Positions 63,248 through 64,000 of a DNA stretch of 64,000 bases are shown here, in pieces. The notes beneath the pieces are model-generated. The model was not told the DNA's origin, did no database searches, and was given only the letters and a program-made list of their open reading frames with translations. The translations under genes were made by a program, and so were the position numbers. Positions within the stretch are counted from its first letter, which is position 1, and every line of letters begins with the position of its first letter. The DNA lies in NCBI RefSeq assembly GCF_036697405.1, contig NZ_JBAHWA010000012.1, positions 31,823 to 95,822 of the forward strand, read 5' to 3'. Origin of the DNA: Lysobacter sp036697405 (GTDB lineage: Bacteria; Pseudomonadota; Gammaproteobacteria; Xanthomonadales; Xanthomonadaceae).

Positions 63248-63788
63248 CCGAGGCATCGCCGCTCGCGCCAAGGCGCGACGCCCCCCCCTTCCAGTCATAC
63301 CGCGCCGCGCGAATGCGCCGGCCCGGCTTTGCCGATCCTGGCTATTGCGCTTGCCCCCTGTGCCGGCTCGTGGGCGGACAGAACCGTTCCAGGCGCCACT
63401 GAGCTTGCCCAATCCTGCAAAGCCTCGTCTCCGCCAGGAATGCGTCCCGGCGCTCGCATGCACGTTTTGCGCCGCGAATCACGAATCGGAACCGACTATG
63501 CGCCGAACCGGTGGGCAGGCCCGACCGATGCTCAAGGTCTGCGCAAAATCAGCAGAAAAAAGCTAGTCCCGCATAAGCACTTAGCAAGTTATGCACAGCC
63601 ATCGCGGGCGCAGCCGGAATGTCAGCTGAACAATATGAAGGAATTGTCAAAACCCGACGTTTAACGACACTTTAATTATCTCCCCTCCCCAGAGTACGAT
63701 CCGCCGCACCTTGCTGGAATTGGCGTCTTGCTTGACGCCGCCGGTCGGGTCCCATGGGTTCCACCAATTCGATTTTCTGGAGAGAGAG
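63248..63788. other. 541-bp intergenic region before TonB receptor
   Basis: No gene is visible. A 7-bp hairpin TCGCGCC/GGCGCGA lies at 63263-63278 after the previous gene. From about 63560 to 63690 the sequence becomes AT-richer (TTATGCACAG, TTTAATTATC), where the promoter of the TonB receptor probably lies; no clean -35/-10 pair was found. Confidence 0.6.
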
Positions 63789-64000
63789 ATGACCTTCAAG
63801 ACCACCCAGCTCCGCGACGCGATCACCTTCGCGCTCGCCGTGGGCGCCACTGCCGCTGCCGGCACGGGTGTGGCCTTTGCTCAGGAAGAAAGCAAAGAGA
63901 CCACCACCCTCGACCGCATCGAAGTGACCGGTTCGCGCATCAAGCGCGCCGACATCGAAACCTCGCAGCCGATCTTCTCGCTCAGCCGCGAAGACATCAC
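63789..64000 (+). CDS. TonB-dependent receptor, N-terminal fragment
   Basis: Outer-membrane active transporter, only the first 70 residues are inside the window. Signal peptide (cut after GVAFA), then EESKETTTLDRIEVTGSRI, a TonB-box/plug start typical of OAR-like receptors of xanthomonads, and IETSQPIFSLSREDI of the plug domain. A GGAGAGAGAG stretch provides the ribosome site. The substrate is not visible. Confidence 0.9.
   Translation, partial: MTFKTTQLRDAITFALAVGATAAAGTGVAFAQEESKETTTLDRIEVTGSRIKRADIETSQPIFSLSREDI

Noticed and set aside
63248..63788. Possible small genes in the region before the TonB receptor
   Set aside because: Short frames there lack ribosome sites and coding-like composition.

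Overview
The window is a stretch of very GC-rich bacterial chromosome, about 70% by eye. Gene content and order point to the Xanthomonadaceae, and most likely a Lysobacter-type organism. The clues are a pilT-pilU/yggS/proC block, a yqgE-ruvX-pyrB operon, an aroK-aroB-hemE neighbourhood, a metX-metB-hom operon under a SAM-I riboswitch, a secreted modular chitinase, a lipase with its own foldase, and an OAR-like TonB receptor. It is mainly housekeeping chromosome. No prophage, integrase, transposase, CRISPR array, rRNA or tRNA gene was recognised. Species assignment is inference.

Layout. 1-5.3 kb: end of an MgtE magnesium transporter, a lipoprotein alpha/beta hydrolase, a small PhnA-like protein, the yqgE-ruvX-pyrB operon (minus strand) and the repair glycosylase tag. 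5.3-9.2 kb: one giant membrane patatin-like protein. 9.4-14.6 kb: type IV pilus retraction ATPases pilU and pilT, with yggS, an unknown gene, proC and a DUF4426 lipoprotein on the other strand. 14.6-20.2 kb: lipase/foldase pair, a BtuF-like binding protein, two GNAT acetyltransferases (one resembling aminoglycoside 6'-N-acetyltransferases and coupled to pdxH), a P-loop kinase and dodecin. 20.3-26 kb: aroK-aroB, an orphan gene, a cysteine hydrolase divergent from a GlxA-type regulator, a WGR protein and hemE. 26-34 kb: a lyase-like secreted protein, an unknown exported protein, a large hybrid sensor kinase, and a compact YceI-cytochrome b561-YceI operon.

34-42.4 kb: glutaredoxin-like protein, sdaA, two unknown genes with a zinc-ribbon protein, a hydrolase lacking an ordinary start codon, then a three-gene molybdenum oxidoreductase operon (Tat-exported large subunit, 2Fe-2S subunit, tri-heme membrane cytochrome c). 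42.4-45.6 kb: a chitinase with a palindromic operator candidate upstream, two hairpins downstream, and palindromic repeat clusters on both sides. 45.6-49.2 kb: hom, metB, metX (minus strand) behind the SAM-I riboswitch. 49.3-53.7 kb: phytase-like lipoprotein, M23 peptidase, prfC and a coupled unknown gene. 53.7-62.3 kb: a small membrane protein, an aspartyl-hydroxylase/sulfotransferase pair, a hemolysin III-like protein, an AsmA-like protein, a CBS protein overlapping a glycosyltransferase, an ArsC-like reductase, mtgA and hslO. 62.3-64 kb: an exported protein with a good sigma-70 promoter and the start of a TonB-dependent receptor that runs off the window.

Many same-strand genes overlap by four bases (ATGA or GTGA), which marks translationally coupled operons. 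Four kinds of non-coding repeat recur: a MITE-like element ending in C-rich inverted repeats (two copies), a GATGCGG palindrome (two clear copies plus one related), a GTAGGAGCGGCGTAAGCCGCGACC-like palindrome arranged in facing pairs around the chitinase, and a long inverted repeat between pilT and pilU. I did not find a clearly new multi-gene defence or mobile system. The most unusual items are the patatin split by a membrane domain, the sulfotransferase/hydroxylase pair, the b561 operon bracketed by two YceI proteins, and the hydrolase with a probable non-canonical start.
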